64,000 bases of DNA from Streptomyces sp. TLI_105 (GCF_900105415.1 NZ_FNSM01000001.1:7076001-7140000); one strand, 5' to 3'; positions 18,201-27,014 are shown, numbered from the stretch's first letter. The notes: generated from the sequence alone by a model not told the origin. Numbers and translations are program-made.

Positions 18201-18381
18201 GGCCCTGGTGGCGGAGGGGCTCACCAACCAGGCCGTGGCCGACCGGCTCTGTCTGAGCCCCCGCACGGTCGAGAGCCATGTCGCCCGGGTCTACCGCAAG
18301 ACGGGGGTGGAGACCCGGGCGGGACTGGCCTCGCTGGTCGTCAGGGACGAGAGGGCGGCAGGTCAGTCCTTGCGGGGATAG
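15253..18381 (+). CDS. Large AAA-ATPase LuxR-family regulator (LAL-like)
   Basis: 1042 residues. Walker A GEPGIGKT (45-52) and Walker B LVLVLDDLHGAD (about 135-145) form an N-terminal STAND-type NTPase; then helical repeats rich in Ala/Arg (about 420-960) and a C-terminal LuxR helix-turn-helix (LTPREREVSALVAEGLTNQA, about 975-1035). Odd: a low-complexity Gly/Ser/Pro insertion at about 295-385, including DLADVTDLADVAG, splits the region after the ATPase. Start GTG 15253 follows GGGGGA. The last 19 bp overlap, in antisense, the end of the convergent kinase gene, so the two mRNAs share a complementary 3' end. Confidence 0.92.
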   Translation: MDTFADPGRADRAPFAGRERELARLDALSRARADGAGPAVVDVTGEPGIGKTRLLTEFAVRTRGRGATVLHGRAGPAPADGTPFQPFADAFADLDPRDHATAPDLAGLAELVERAAPVRRIATALGRVVAPGLVLVLDDLHGADAASVALVDHLLRHPPGAPFLLVLARRKRQTPPALASALARADDAGTLARLALGPLTPEECAHGPGAGLPPEPARDIHAASGGNPLYYRALALARTPRGEVADPAPVAALLDELAPLGRTERSLVEAMAVLGPRATPELLATVAGEDAGADPRPAPGPAPGGDSGPSVSDLADVTDLADVAGGGGSSSAGEPPGGAPRPSPRPGTGDATRPSPSPSCGALGVASRSSAPREALGAAPSPSVPVGVGAALRELVRRDLVRADHDGHALALRHPALSELLLGTLDPWRRRELHRRAAAALTAVGAPVTERAPHLVRAAAVWNPAIAAQLVEAAERITAADPSRAADWLGAVLDLLPDLPEHHGTRRELTLQRADALGSAGRVAESRDLLHRLIDDDHGEEGAEGAEPRTSAVLLCAFMERHLGRYPEADALLRRELARTPGPRPDLRTRLVVEWGCRALFAARYPEVRHVVAETLDATRRRRDDAGTAEVLTLAALGEVYEGETAAARAHAAEAAALTDSFTDGRLADHPESLVRLGWSEAFLERYGTAERHATRGIAMARRAGRPFALSQLLLCSAYVHLLTGRVGTALDQAEEALAVARALGGAELIGFSRAIRATVLLHARPLGDPEVPAAAEEAAATVGTAEGWWATQARCMLAHTVPLDQDPHRVREVLLRAGGDRDLSRLQPSLRPGYLEVLTGAVLAAGDLPEAERVARRALAEAESLGLPVQRSAARRAWGRVLARRGEPAAAARAFTEAAGDSARSGAVLREAQGLLLAAPQLQASGDAEQAAGAWRGGRRLAAGAGARMLVDLADRTRPAPPRGDGTGGRLAVLTPREREVSALVAEGLTNQAVADRLCLSPRTVESHVARVYRKTGVETRAGLASLVVRDERAAGQSLRG

Positions 18382-20327
18382 GCGGCGGTCACCCGGCCCT
18401 TGGCATCGGCCGTCAGATAGGCCACGCCGTACGTGTCGGACAGGTAGACGCTGAGTCCCGCCTCGCTGCCGAGGAGCGTCGAGCCCGGCGTGAGGACGAC
18501 GTAGCGGCTCGTCGGCTCGTCGACGCCGAGCTCCTTGTCGGCGCGCTTCATGAGCGCCGGGAGCGCGTCCCACGAGAACGCGTCCAGGTCGGCCGGGACG
18601 GCGCCCGGGAAGGCGGTGCCGCCGGGCCCCTGCCGGACGGCCACGTCACCGCCCCGGTACATGTACCGGTCGTACCGCTTCGTGCTGCCCTTGACCAGGC
18701 ACTCGGCCACCGCGTAGTCCGGGTAGACGACGAAGCTGGTGACCTTCGCCCCGCCCGAGGCCGCCTTGACGGCCGCCACGGCGGCCCGGACCCCGTCGGC
18801 CGTCAGCAGGTCGAGCTTCTCCGGAGCCGTCTCCTTCGCGGGCGCCGACGTGGTGGGGTGCCGCGCGTCCGGGCCCTGCCGTGAGGGAGCGGCGGTGCTC
18901 GGGCCGGCCGGCCGCCACTCCCAGTTCATCGCGGCCACGGGAATCCCGACGGCGAGCACGACGACGGCCGCCGCCCCCAGGAACCGCCCGAGACGCCCGC
19001 GCCGCCTCCGCCCGGCGCCGGAGGGCGGGGCGTCCGCCACCAGAGCGGTCCCCACCGGAGGACCCTCCACCGGAGCGGCGCCCGCTGGAGAAGCCTTCGC
19101 CGGAGCGGCGTCCGCCGGAGTGATCGTCGCCGGAGCACCTGTCGCTGGCGCGGCCGTCACCGGTGCGGCCCCTGCCGGTGTGCCTGCTGCTGGCGCGTCT
19201 GCCGTCGGTGCGGTCCCCGCCGGTGTGCCTGCTGCTGGCGCGTCTGCCGTCGGTGCGGTCCCCGCCGGAGCGCCCGCCCCTGACGCGTTCGCCGTCGGCG
19301 CGGGGCCCACCGCCGAGGCCTTCGTCGGCGTCGCGCCCGTTGGCGTCGCGCCCACTGGCGCAGGGCCCCCTGGTGTCGCGTTCTCCGGCGCGGTGCTCGG
19401 CGGTGCGAGCCGGAACGAGGTCGTCCCTCCCGCTGCGGAGGCCGCCGCCTCCTCGGCCACCGCCTCCTCGGCCGCCGCCCCCTCGGCCGCCGAGCCCTCC
19501 GCGGAGTTCTCCGTCGCGGCCGTCAGCGCGCGGTCGAGTTCGTCCGCGTCGGGCCGGGCGGCAGGGTCCCGTACGAGCAGCCGGGTCAGTACGCCGGTCA
19601 GCGCGCCGGCCCGCAGGGGAGGGGGCACGTCGTCGGAGAGGACGGCGGCGAGGGTGGCCAGGGTGTTCTCCCGGCGCAGCGGGTGATGGCCCTCCACCGC
19701 CACGTACAGGAGCATGGCGAGCGACCAGAGGTCGGCGGCCGGGCCGCTCGCGCCGCCGCGGATCCGCTCGGGCGCCATGTAGTCCGGCGAGCCGATGATC
19801 GAGCCCGAGGCCGTCAGGACGGTGGACTCGCGGATCGCCGCGATGCCGAAGTCGGTGAGCACCGGCCGCCCGTCCGGCCGCAGAAGGACGTTGGCGGGTT
19901 TCACGTCGCGGTGCTCGATGTCCCGCTCGTGGGCGGCGCGCAGGGCGGACAGCAGCTCGCGGCCGAGCGCGGCGGCCTCGGCCGGCGTCATCGTGCCCCG
20001 CTCCAGCCGGTCCTGGAGGGAGCCGCCGGTGACCAGCTCCATCACGAGCCACGGGTAGGTGCCCTCGCCCGCGTCCACGATGTGATGGATCGTCACCACG
20101 TTGGGGTGGTCGATCCTGGCGAGGGCGCGTGCCTCGCGCAGCACGCGCGCCCGCAGGGTCCGGGCGCCCTCGACGTCGTGCTCCGCCATCGCGGGGTCCG
20201 GCGGGCGCACCTCCTTGACCGCCACGTCACGGTGGAGGGCCAGGTCACGGGCGCGCCACACCGTCCCCATCCCGCCGCCGCCCAGCCGCTCCACCAGTTC
20301 GAAACGACCGTCGATCACTCTGTTCAC
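18363..20327 (-). CDS. Eukaryote-type Ser/Thr protein kinase, membrane-anchored
   Basis: 654 residues. Kinase domain about 8-265: Gly loop LGGGGMGTVW, K38 (AVKEV), HRDVKPAN with D141, DFGIA, and APERIRGG; all catalytic residues present. An Ala/Pro/Thr-rich juxtamembrane linker (about 270-450, with 15-residue direct repeats) leads to one membrane helix (FLGAAAVVVLAVGIPVAAM, about 470) and an extracellular domain of about 165 residues with no PASTA repeats. The GTG at 20327 overlaps the TPR gene's stop (GTGA). The extracellular domain is presumably the sensor; I do not recognise its family. Confidence 0.93.
   Translation of the reverse strand: MNRVIDGRFELVERLGGGGMGTVWRARDLALHRDVAVKEVRPPDPAMAEHDVEGARTLRARVLREARALARIDHPNVVTIHHIVDAGEGTYPWLVMELVTGGSLQDRLERGTMTPAEAAALGRELLSALRAAHERDIEHRDVKPANVLLRPDGRPVLTDFGIAAIRESTVLTASGSIIGSPDYMAPERIRGGASGPAADLWSLAMLLYVAVEGHHPLRRENTLATLAAVLSDDVPPPLRAGALTGVLTRLLVRDPAARPDADELDRALTAATENSAEGSAAEGAAAEEAVAEEAAASAAGGTTSFRLAPPSTAPENATPGGPAPVGATPTGATPTKASAVGPAPTANASGAGAPAGTAPTADAPAAGTPAGTAPTADAPAAGTPAGAAPVTAAPATGAPATITPADAAPAKASPAGAAPVEGPPVGTALVADAPPSGAGRRRRGRLGRFLGAAAVVVLAVGIPVAAMNWEWRPAGPSTAAPSRQGPDARHPTTSAPAKETAPEKLDLLTADGVRAAVAAVKAASGGAKVTSFVVYPDYAVAECLVKGSTKRYDRYMYRGGDVAVRQGPGGTAFPGAVPADLDAFSWDALPALMKRADKELGVDEPTSRYVVLTPGSTLLGSEAGLSVYLSDTYGVAYLTADAKGRVTAAYPRKD
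19174..19263 (+). repeat. 45-bp direct tandem repeat inside the kinase linker
   Basis: Two consecutive near-perfect 45-bp units starting at 19174 and 19219 encode two copies of a 15-residue Ala/Pro/Thr/Gly block (GTAPTADAPAAGTPA). Further diverged units surround them, so the linker length is likely to vary between strains. Confidence 0.85.
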
Positions 20328-21958
20328 ACGCACCCCTGTACTCGGGTCACACTCTGCTCCTCGCGGCGCCGCGGGCCGCGGGGCCCGGTTCCGGTCCCGC
20401 CCACCTCGCCGTACACGTCCACCTGGTAGCGGCCGGGCGGCCCGTACGGCTCGGGCAGCCCGCGCAGCCACGCCCGGGCGCCGTCCGGCTCCCCGTCGTC
20501 GCCCGCCCCCCCGCGTCCCGCCTCCCGTCGGGCCTCCGTCTCGACCACCTCGGCGGCGGCCGCGCCCCACGCCTTCCGTACCTGCCGGGCGCGGCCGCGC
20601 AGGGAGCGCGCCGCGGCGGTGTGGTCACCGGCCGACCGCCACAGGTCGGCGGCCCGCTCATGGGCGCGGGCCGCCTTCTCCGGCGCCCCCGCCGCACCGA
20701 GCGCACGCGCCGTGAGCTCGCTCAGGGCCGCGCCGTGGCGCAGGTCGTCCCACCGCCGGACCTCCGCCGCCCCGCGCGCGAACTCCCGCGCCGCGCGGTC
20801 GGGTTCGCCGAGGCCCAGCGCGCAGTAGGCGAGCCAGGCCCCGGCCCGTACGCGCGCCGCCTCGTCGCCGTCGTCGGCCTCGGCGAGCCCGGACAGAGCC
20901 TCCCGCAGTACGGCGGAGGCCTGACGCCAGTGGCCGCGCTCGGCCCGCGCGATGCCGAGCGCGAGGCGGGCGAGGGTGCTCAGCCGCCCGTCCCCGGCCA
21001 CCGAGTCGGCGTGCCGGACGGCCTCCCCGAGGAGGGAGACCTCTTCGTCTCCGGCCGGGCGGCCGGGGGCTCCGGCGAGCGTGCGCGCGAGGGCGAGGCA
21101 GAGCCGCGCCCGGTCGGCACGGCACCCCTTGGGGGCCGTCGTGCCGAGAGCGGAACGGAGGAGCGCGGTCGCCTCCTGACGGGCGCCGGTGGCACGGAGC
21201 ACCCCGGCGAGAAGGAGCACGCTCTCGGCGGCCGGCCACGGCCGGCCCCCGGCGTGGTGGTCCGCCATCGCGGCCCGCAGCCGGTCGAGGGCGGCGGCCG
21301 GGTCGTCGGGCGCGGTGACGCGGCCGAGCAGCGTACGGGTCTCGGCGAGCACGCCGAGGACGGCCGGGGCCGCCCGGTGCGGTGCGACGAAGGCGATGAG
21401 CCGTGCGAGCTCCGCACGCAGCGCGGCGGCCTCGGCGATGGGGTCGGGGCCGGTGTCGAGGAGGTCCGCGCGGGCCCGGCAGCGCAGCAGGAGCACCGTC
21501 GCGGTCTCGGCGGCGGTGGCCCGCCCGGCGGTGTGCAGGACGGTCGCCCGCTCGCCCAGCTCCCCGAGGCCGGCGCAGACCGTCGCCCCCGGTTCCGGGT
21601 CACCGAGCAGCGCCCGCGCGCGCGAGACCAGCGCCTTGCCGTGCTCTCCGGCCCGTTCGTGCAGGTCGGCGGCGCGGGAGAAGAGCGGGGCCGCCGCCTG
21701 CCGGGCCCGGCCCCGGCAGGCGAGCGCGGTCGCGTCCAGGGCGTCGGCGTGGTCACCGGGCGTGAGGGAGCAGTCGGCACGCCGCAGGGCCGTCGCCGCC
21801 CGCTCCCAGGCGCCGCCGGCCGAGGGGTGCCCGTCGGCGGTGAGCCGCCGGGCCCGGCGCAGCAGCTCCTGCGGGTCCTCCGGCTCCTCGCCGTGGCCGG
21901 ACCCCGGGTCGTACGGAGACGCGCCGGGACGGAACTCGTCGGGCGAGCGGCTGCTCAT
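20324..21958 (-). CDS. TPR-like helical-repeat protein, coupled to the kinase
   Basis: 544 residues, soluble, Ala/Arg/Leu-rich with many TPR-like helical pairs (for example GAWERAATALRRADCSLTPG, AARAHERAADLWRSAGDHTA) from about 40 to 480. There is no signal or membrane segment. The ATG at 21958 has CGGAGCAG upstream. Its stop overlaps the kinase start in a GTGA, so it is the first gene of a two-gene operon. It is therefore likely a substrate, scaffold or regulator of that kinase (inference). Confidence 0.82.
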   Translation of the reverse strand: MSSRSPDEFRPGASPYDPGSGHGEEPEDPQELLRRARRLTADGHPSAGGAWERAATALRRADCSLTPGDHADALDATALACRGRARQAAAPLFSRAADLHERAGEHGKALVSRARALLGDPEPGATVCAGLGELGERATVLHTAGRATAAETATVLLLRCRARADLLDTGPDPIAEAAALRAELARLIAFVAPHRAAPAVLGVLAETRTLLGRVTAPDDPAAALDRLRAAMADHHAGGRPWPAAESVLLLAGVLRATGARQEATALLRSALGTTAPKGCRADRARLCLALARTLAGAPGRPAGDEEVSLLGEAVRHADSVAGDGRLSTLARLALGIARAERGHWRQASAVLREALSGLAEADDGDEAARVRAGAWLAYCALGLGEPDRAAREFARGAAEVRRWDDLRHGAALSELTARALGAAGAPEKAARAHERAADLWRSAGDHTAAARSLRGRARQVRKAWGAAAAEVVETEARREAGRGGAGDDGEPDGARAWLRGLPEPYGPPGRYQVDVYGEVGGTGTGPRGPRRREEQSVTRVQGCV

Positions 21959-22364
21959 GCGGGCTGCTCCGGGGAGAGGGGGACGCGACGGGACACGCAG
22001 AAGGACGGGACACGCAGAGGGGCGGGGACACGGAGAACGGAGGAGCGGGGGCACGGGGGGGCACGGAGAAGGGCGGAGGGATGGGGAAGCGGGAAAGGGA
22101 CGGGGAAGCGGGAAAGGGGCGGTACGCCCCTCCGCACAGGTCGGACCGACTCTCGCACCCCCGCCCCGCCCCGCACATCCGTAGAACTACGGAACCCTCA
22201 CCGGCACCCCGCACCGGACCCGCACCGCCCCCGTCGACCCGGGCGGAGACAGCGGGCCCCTACCGATCGGCCGCACTGCGCAGCGCCCGCCCTCGGCTCC
22301 TCGGATAGGGTGATTCGGTAGGGATTGCGCCCCCCGGGGCCGGGCCGATGCGTAGGTCGAGGCG
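21959..22364. other. Repeat-rich divergent promoter region
   Basis: About 400 bp between the TPR gene and the phosphatase gene hold no supported ORF. The left part is a purine-rich run with short direct repeats: GGGACACGCAGA twice near 21990-22020, and GGGGAAGCGGGAAAGGG at 22083-22099 and 22102-22118. The right part has normal composition and should hold the phosphatase promoter, with TAGGGT near 22305 as a possible -10. Confidence 0.6.
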
Positions 22365-24425
22365 TTGGAGACTCATCAGTCGTCGAGCAGGGTCCCGCAG
22401 CCGCCCCGGGCGGCCGTCGGGGACGCGGGTGTGCTCCGCGAGCTGTTGCCGATCGCCCTCTGGCGGGAGGACGCCGAGGGCCGCATCGTCGAGTGGTCGC
22501 TCGCCGCGCAGGACCTCCTCGGCCACCGTCCGGAGCACGTCCTCGGAAGGCTCGCGACCCCGCTCCTCGTCCCCGACGCCAACCGCGAACTCGCCGACCG
22601 GCTCACCGACCGCGTCCAGGCGGGCGAGACCATGGTCGGTACGCTGCCCGTCCGGCACCGTGACGGCCACGCGGTCACCATGGAGATGTGGATCGTCCCG
22701 GCCGCCGACCCGCAGGGACGCCCGGGGGCGATGCTCATCGCGGTGGAGACCTCCGAGGTCCTGCGGATGCGGGAGAACCTGGCGGCGATGGAGAGCCTCT
22801 TCACCCAGTCGCCCATAGGTCTCGCCCTGCTCGGCCCCGACCTGCGCTTCCTGCGCGTCAACGACGCCCTGGCGCGGATGAACGGCGTGTCGGCCGCCCA
22901 GCACGTGGGCCACCGGCTCACCGAGGTCGTGCCCGACGTCAACGCCGCCGGGCTCGAATCGCTCATGCGCCAGGTCATGGAGAGCGGTACGGCCGTGGTG
23001 GACGCCCGCCGGGTCGGCCGTACCCCCGCCGACCCCGACCGGGACCACATCTGGTCCTGCTCGTACGCCCCGCTCGTGGACCGCACCGAACGGCGGCCGC
23101 TCGGGCTCATCGCCTCCCTCGTCGACATCACCGAGAGCCAGGAGGCGCACATCGAGGTCGAGCGCGCCCGCCACCGCTTCGCCCTGCTCGCCGAGGCCGG
23201 CGCCCGGATCGGCACCACCCTGGACCTGAAGCAGACGGCCGAGGAGGCCGTCCGCTTCCTCGTGCCGCAGCTCGCCGACTCGGCCGACGTGCAGATGCTG
23301 GAGTCCGTCCTCGAACCCGACGACCCGGCGGACTCCAGCCGGGGTGTGCTGCGGCGGCTCGCCGCCCAGTTCCCCGACCCGACCGCGCCCACGGCCCTCC
23401 TCGTCCCGGGTCAGACCTTCCAGATCCCCCTCGACTCCGTGTACGAGCAGGTCGTCGTCCACGGACGGCCCACGAACCTCTACACGACCGACATCCCCAA
23501 GCTCTTCACCGACCCGCGCACCGAGGCGCTCCGCACCTACTTCGCCACCCGCATCGGCTCGGCCCGGCTCGTGCCCCTGGTGGCGCGGGGGCAGGTGCTC
23601 GGGGCGATCACGGTGACCCGGCTGAAGACCCGTGAGCCCTTCGACGCGCAGGACTGCGTCCTCATCGACGAGGTCGTCGCCCGGGCCGCCCTCAACATCG
23701 ACAACGCCCGCCTCTACACCACCCAGCGGGAGGCCGCCCTCACCCTGCAGCGCAGCCTCACCAACAACGAGCTCCCCGCCGTCACCGGCCTCGAACTCAC
23801 CGGCCGTTACCTCCCCGCCAGCTCCCACGACGTCGGCGGCGACTGGTTCGACGTCATCGCGCTGCCCGGCGGCCGGACGGGCCTCGTCATCGGCGACGTC
23901 ATGGGCCACGGCATCCACGCGGCCGCCGTCATGGGCCAACTGCGCACCGCCGTGAGGACCCTGGCCCGCCACGACATCGCACCGGCCCGCATGCTCAGCT
24001 CCCTGGACGCCGTCGTGGCCGACCTCGGCGAGGACGAGATGGCGACCTGTGTCTACGCGGTCCACGACCCGGCCACCGGCGGCTGGGTCATCGCCCGCGC
24101 CGGCCATCCGCCGCCGGCCGTCGCCACCCCGGACGGCACCATCACCTTTCTCGACGGACCGCCCGGGACCCCGCTGGGCACCGGAGCGCACGACTTCGGT
24201 ACGGAGGAGGTCGTCCTGCCCGAGGGCGGACTCCTCGTCCTCTACACGGACGGTCTCATCGAGGCCCGCGACCGCGACCTCGACCAGGGCATGCGGCAGC
24301 TCGCCGAGGCGCTGCGGCCCCTGGACCGGCCGTTGGACACGCTGTGCGACGACGTCCTCGGACGGCTCCTCGCGGGCCCCGCCCAGGACGACGTGGCGAT
24401 GCTCCTCGCCCGCACCCTCCGCTGA
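22365..24425 (+). CDS. PAS-PAS-GAF-PP2C (SpoIIE-type) phosphatase
   Basis: 686 residues from a TTG start with GAGG close upstream. Two PAS domains (about 25-130 and 140-260), a GAF domain (about 275-440) and a SpoIIE/PPM phosphatase (about 470-686). Metal-binding motifs are intact: GGDWFDVIALPGG, GDVMGHGIHAAAVM, YTDGLIEARDRD and QDDVAMLLA. Such proteins dephosphorylate STAS anti-anti-sigma factors and so trigger stress-type sigma factors in response to small-molecule or redox signals. The STAS protein at 2.3 kb is one possible substrate (inference). It ends 6 bp from the convergent DinB gene. Confidence 0.93.
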   Translation: METHQSSSRVPQPPRAAVGDAGVLRELLPIALWREDAEGRIVEWSLAAQDLLGHRPEHVLGRLATPLLVPDANRELADRLTDRVQAGETMVGTLPVRHRDGHAVTMEMWIVPAADPQGRPGAMLIAVETSEVLRMRENLAAMESLFTQSPIGLALLGPDLRFLRVNDALARMNGVSAAQHVGHRLTEVVPDVNAAGLESLMRQVMESGTAVVDARRVGRTPADPDRDHIWSCSYAPLVDRTERRPLGLIASLVDITESQEAHIEVERARHRFALLAEAGARIGTTLDLKQTAEEAVRFLVPQLADSADVQMLESVLEPDDPADSSRGVLRRLAAQFPDPTAPTALLVPGQTFQIPLDSVYEQVVVHGRPTNLYTTDIPKLFTDPRTEALRTYFATRIGSARLVPLVARGQVLGAITVTRLKTREPFDAQDCVLIDEVVARAALNIDNARLYTTQREAALTLQRSLTNNELPAVTGLELTGRYLPASSHDVGGDWFDVIALPGGRTGLVIGDVMGHGIHAAAVMGQLRTAVRTLARHDIAPARMLSSLDAVVADLGEDEMATCVYAVHDPATGGWVIARAGHPPPAVATPDGTITFLDGPPGTPLGTGAHDFGTEEVVLPEGGLLVLYTDGLIEARDRDLDQGMRQLAEALRPLDRPLDTLCDDVLGRLLAGPAQDDVAMLLARTLR

Positions 24426-24431
24426 ACCCCG

Positions 24432-25049
24432 CTACGCGCGCAGCCGGTGCAGATCGCGGAGGAGGGCGATCTCGGCCCCGTGGTGCAGGAGTTCCTGGTT
24501 CACCCACCAGACGATCTCCAGGAAGGGGTTCTCCGGGTCGCTGCCGTGCGGGTAGGTGCAGTGGCCCACCGTGTCGAGCGCCTTGTCGTCGACGGACAGC
24601 AGCGCCTCGCGCCACGCGGCCGCGGCGGCGTCGAAGGCCGGCAGGGCGGTGGCGACGTCCCCGCAGGCCCGGAAGTCGTCACGGGTCAGGCTGCGGCTGC
24701 CGTTCGTGTGGTCGGCGCGGAGCGCGAGCATCTCGGAGAGGTGGCTCAGCCGCCAGGCGATCGTCGTGAACGGCGGCGGCGCGGGGTGTGGCGGAGGCGT
24801 CGTGTCCCGGCCCCACTCGCCGGCACCCACCAGGACGGTCGCGCGCGGCCCCGGGCCGTCGGCGTGCCGCCGGACGGACCAGCAGTCGGGCACCGGCTCC
24901 CAGAGGTACTCCGCGTCGGTGATCGGACCGACCTCGACGTCCGTCCCGTTGCCGCTGTCCATCACCGGTCCCGTCAGTCGGTCGGTGAGCCGCCGCCGGG
25001 CGAAGTCGAACTGGTCGAGGAGGGGGACGAGCCGCTCGGGCAGGGGCAC
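24432..25049 (-). CDS. DinB-like four-helix bundle protein
   Basis: 205 residues of the DinB/YfiT metalloenzyme superfamily. The helices carrying the usual metal-binding His are visible: IAWRLSHLSEMLALRADH and WWVNQELLHHGAEIALLRDL. Some relatives are thiol transferases using mycothiol. The GTG at 25049 (CGGAG 7 bp upstream) is preferred over an ATG at 25145: the latter has GGAGGA directly abutting it, too close for normal initiation, and would add a tail of 32 residues without conserved character. Confidence 0.82.
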   Translation of the reverse strand: MPLPERLVPLLDQFDFARRRLTDRLTGPVMDSGNGTDVEVGPITDAEYLWEPVPDCWSVRRHADGPGPRATVLVGAGEWGRDTTPPPHPAPPPFTTIAWRLSHLSEMLALRADHTNGSRSLTRDDFRACGDVATALPAFDAAAAAWREALLSVDDKALDTVGHCTYPHGSDPENPFLEIVWWVNQELLHHGAEIALLRDLHRLRA

Positions 25050-25193
25050 GGGACGCTCCGGATCACACGGGGACAGGACCGTCGCACCCTGCCACAGGAG
25101 CCCGCCCGGCGCCCGCGAATATCCCTGCCCGATGCCCGTGGACATTCCTCCCGGGCGCCCGCGAACACCCCTGCCGGCCCCGGCAGTCGGGGA

Positions 25194-25589
25194 TCAGGAC
25201 CGATCGATGTGCACGCTGGTCGACTTCACGCGGGCGGTGGCCTGCATGCCGACCTCGAGGCCCAGCTCCTCCACCGCCTCGCGGGTGAGCAGCGAGACGA
25301 TCCGGTGCGGACCGGCCTGGATCTCGACCTGGGCGGCGACGTCGCCGAGCTTGACGGCGGTCACGATCCCGGGGAAGGCGTTGCGGGCCGAGGTGTACGG
25401 TTCCTCCTCGTCGCCGGCGGCGCCCTGCCCGACCTCGACGGAGAAGGCGGCCAGATCACGGCCGTCGATGAGCCGTCGGCCGTTCTCGTCGCGGTGGGTC
25501 GTGACCCGGCCCGCGTCGGCCCAGCGGCGTGCCGTGTCGGGGCTGACGCCCAGCAGGCGTGCCGCCTGACCGATGGTGTAGGACTGCAT
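25194..25589 (-). CDS. MerR-type HTH plus Mop/TOBE molybdate-binding protein
   Basis: 131 residues. Residues 1-55 form an excisionase/MerR-like helix-turn-helix (SYTIGQAARLLGVSPDTARR). Residues 65-130 form one TOBE/Mop domain (NAFPGIVTAVKLGDVAAQVE, then HRIVSLLTREAVEELGL). This layout is typical of small molybdate- or tungstate-responsive regulators in actinobacteria. No molybdate transporter lies beside it. Start ATG 25589; a GTG at 25598 is also possible and neither has a clear ribosome site. Confidence 0.87.
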   Translation of the reverse strand: MQSYTIGQAARLLGVSPDTARRWADAGRVTTHRDENGRRLIDGRDLAAFSVEVGQGAAGDEEEPYTSARNAFPGIVTAVKLGDVAAQVEIQAGPHRIVSLLTREAVEELGLEVGMQATARVKSTSVHIDRS

Positions 25590-25693
25590 GCCGGCCACGC
25601 TAGGCCGTACGGAATCCCCCCTGCAAGGCGTCGGGGGCCGGCCCGCGACGGCTGCCCGACCACGGGGACGGGCCGACCGGACAGAGCGGTGGC

Positions 25694-26173
25694 TCAGGCC
25701 GTGCCCGACCGCCGCCCGACCGCCTCGACCAGCGGCAGCAGCCGGTGCGCCACCCGTTCCCGCAGTGCGATCTCGGTGCGGGTGCGGACCACCCCGGGCA
25801 GCTGGATCAGCCGCTGGATGACGTCCTCCAGGTGTCCGGCGTCCCGCGCCACCACCCGGGTCAGGAGATCACCGCCGCCGGTGATGGAGAAGGCCTCCAC
25901 GATCTCCGGCACGCCCGCGAGCGCGTCGCCGACCTCGTCCAGGTGACCCTGCGTCACCTCGACGTGCACGAAGGCGAGTACCGGGTGCCCCAGTGCGGCG
26001 GGGGAGAGGACGGGCCCGGTCGCCGTGATCACCCCGTCCCGCTCCAGGCGGTCGATCCTCGCCTGCACGGTGCCCCGGGCCACCCCCAGGATCCGCGCGT
26101 ACTCGCGCACGCTGGTCCTCGGCTGCTCGATGAGCAGCCGCAGGATCCGCGTGTCGAGTTCGTCCACCGCCAT
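25694..26173 (-). CDS. Lrp/AsnC-family transcriptional regulator
   Basis: 159 residues: N-terminal AsnC helix-turn-helix (LDTRILRLLIEQPRTSVREY, about 4-60) and C-terminal RAM/AsnC ligand-binding ferredoxin-like domain (about 70-145, with GGGDLLTRVVARDAGHLEDV). It is expected to sense an amino acid and form octamers. The start ATG 26173 has GAAGGAGG upstream. No amino-acid gene lies adjacent, so its target is not apparent here. Confidence 0.92.
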   Translation of the reverse strand: MAVDELDTRILRLLIEQPRTSVREYARILGVARGTVQARIDRLERDGVITATGPVLSPAALGHPVLAFVHVEVTQGHLDEVGDALAGVPEIVEAFSITGGGDLLTRVVARDAGHLEDVIQRLIQLPGVVRTRTEIALRERVAHRLLPLVEAVGRRSGTA

Positions 26174-26328
26174 GCTCCGTCGGCCTCCTTCGCCCGGCTC
26201 GTCCGATTTCCGACTGTACCCACGCCCCCGGAGGGTGCCGCGCCTCCGGGTCGTGTCCGGAACCGCCTGTTCAGGCGGCCGAAACGCGGGAAGCCCCCGC
26301 CGGGGCGGAGCCGTATCCCGTACGGTCG

Positions 26329-26895
26329 GTGCCGCCGGCCGAGCGCCCGGGCCGGGGCCGCCGCCGATGGGCCCTGGCCTCGGCCCTGTTCGTGCTCGGG
26401 GTGTCGATCGGCGGGTACCTGCTCCACGGCCGGGGGACCGACGCCGCGCCGGCCGTGGGCGACTGCCCGTCCCACACCCGTACCGGGCCGGGGAGGTACG
26501 AGCCAGGCCCTCCCCGCAGGACCGACTGCGCGGACCCCGGCGCGCGCTTCACCGTTCTGGTGCTCACCGGTCCGGACGGCGCCTGCCCGGGCGTCCCCCG
26601 GCCGGGTGGACGCCGGCCCGGAGGGAAGCTGTGCGTCGGTCCGTGTGTCGACGTGGGGGACTGCGTGGACGCGGGGGCGGGCACTGCCGGGTACATCTCC
26701 GCCGAAATGCTGTGGACGGTGCGGCCGTGCGGCGGCCCGCGCCCCGGGCTGTGGGCGTCCGGCGTCGTCGAGTCCGCGTCCCTGACCGAGGCGGAAGAGA
26801 CGTCGGTGCTCTGCGGCCCGGGCTGCTCGACCGATTCGGACAGCTTTCCCCGGACCGAGAGCGGCCCCTTCGACTTCTGCCTGGTGGAGGCGTGA
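26329..26895 (+). CDS. Cysteine-rich membrane-anchored or secreted protein
   Basis: 188 residues. A basic start (RPGRGRRRWALASALFVLG) runs into one hydrophobic helix (about 14-32), so the rest is outside the membrane. The outer part holds ten Cys in spaced pairs (for example CVGPCVDVGDC, CGPGCS), enough for five disulfides. The GTG at 26329 has no close ribosome site. No family recognised. The uneven Cys spacing and absence of CxxCH argue against a cytochrome or rubredoxin. Confidence 0.65.
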   Translation: MPPAERPGRGRRRWALASALFVLGVSIGGYLLHGRGTDAAPAVGDCPSHTRTGPGRYEPGPPRRTDCADPGARFTVLVLTGPDGACPGVPRPGGRRPGGKLCVGPCVDVGDCVDAGAGTAGYISAEMLWTVRPCGGPRPGLWASGVVESASLTEAEETSVLCGPGCSTDSDSFPRTESGPFDFCLVEA

Positions 26896-27014
26896 CCGGC
26901 CCCCTCGGGCTACGGCACTCCCTCCGGCTCCGTTCGCGAGGCGGCGCGATCTGGGAGAGGCTCGTCGGAACCGGCTGAGGCGCGGCCGGGCACTTGCGGC
27001 GGGAGCGACGACGA

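Noticed and set aside
21975..22120. Purine-rich repeats as replication iterons
   Set aside because: Repeats are short, few and irregular, with no replication gene nearby and no AT-rich region.
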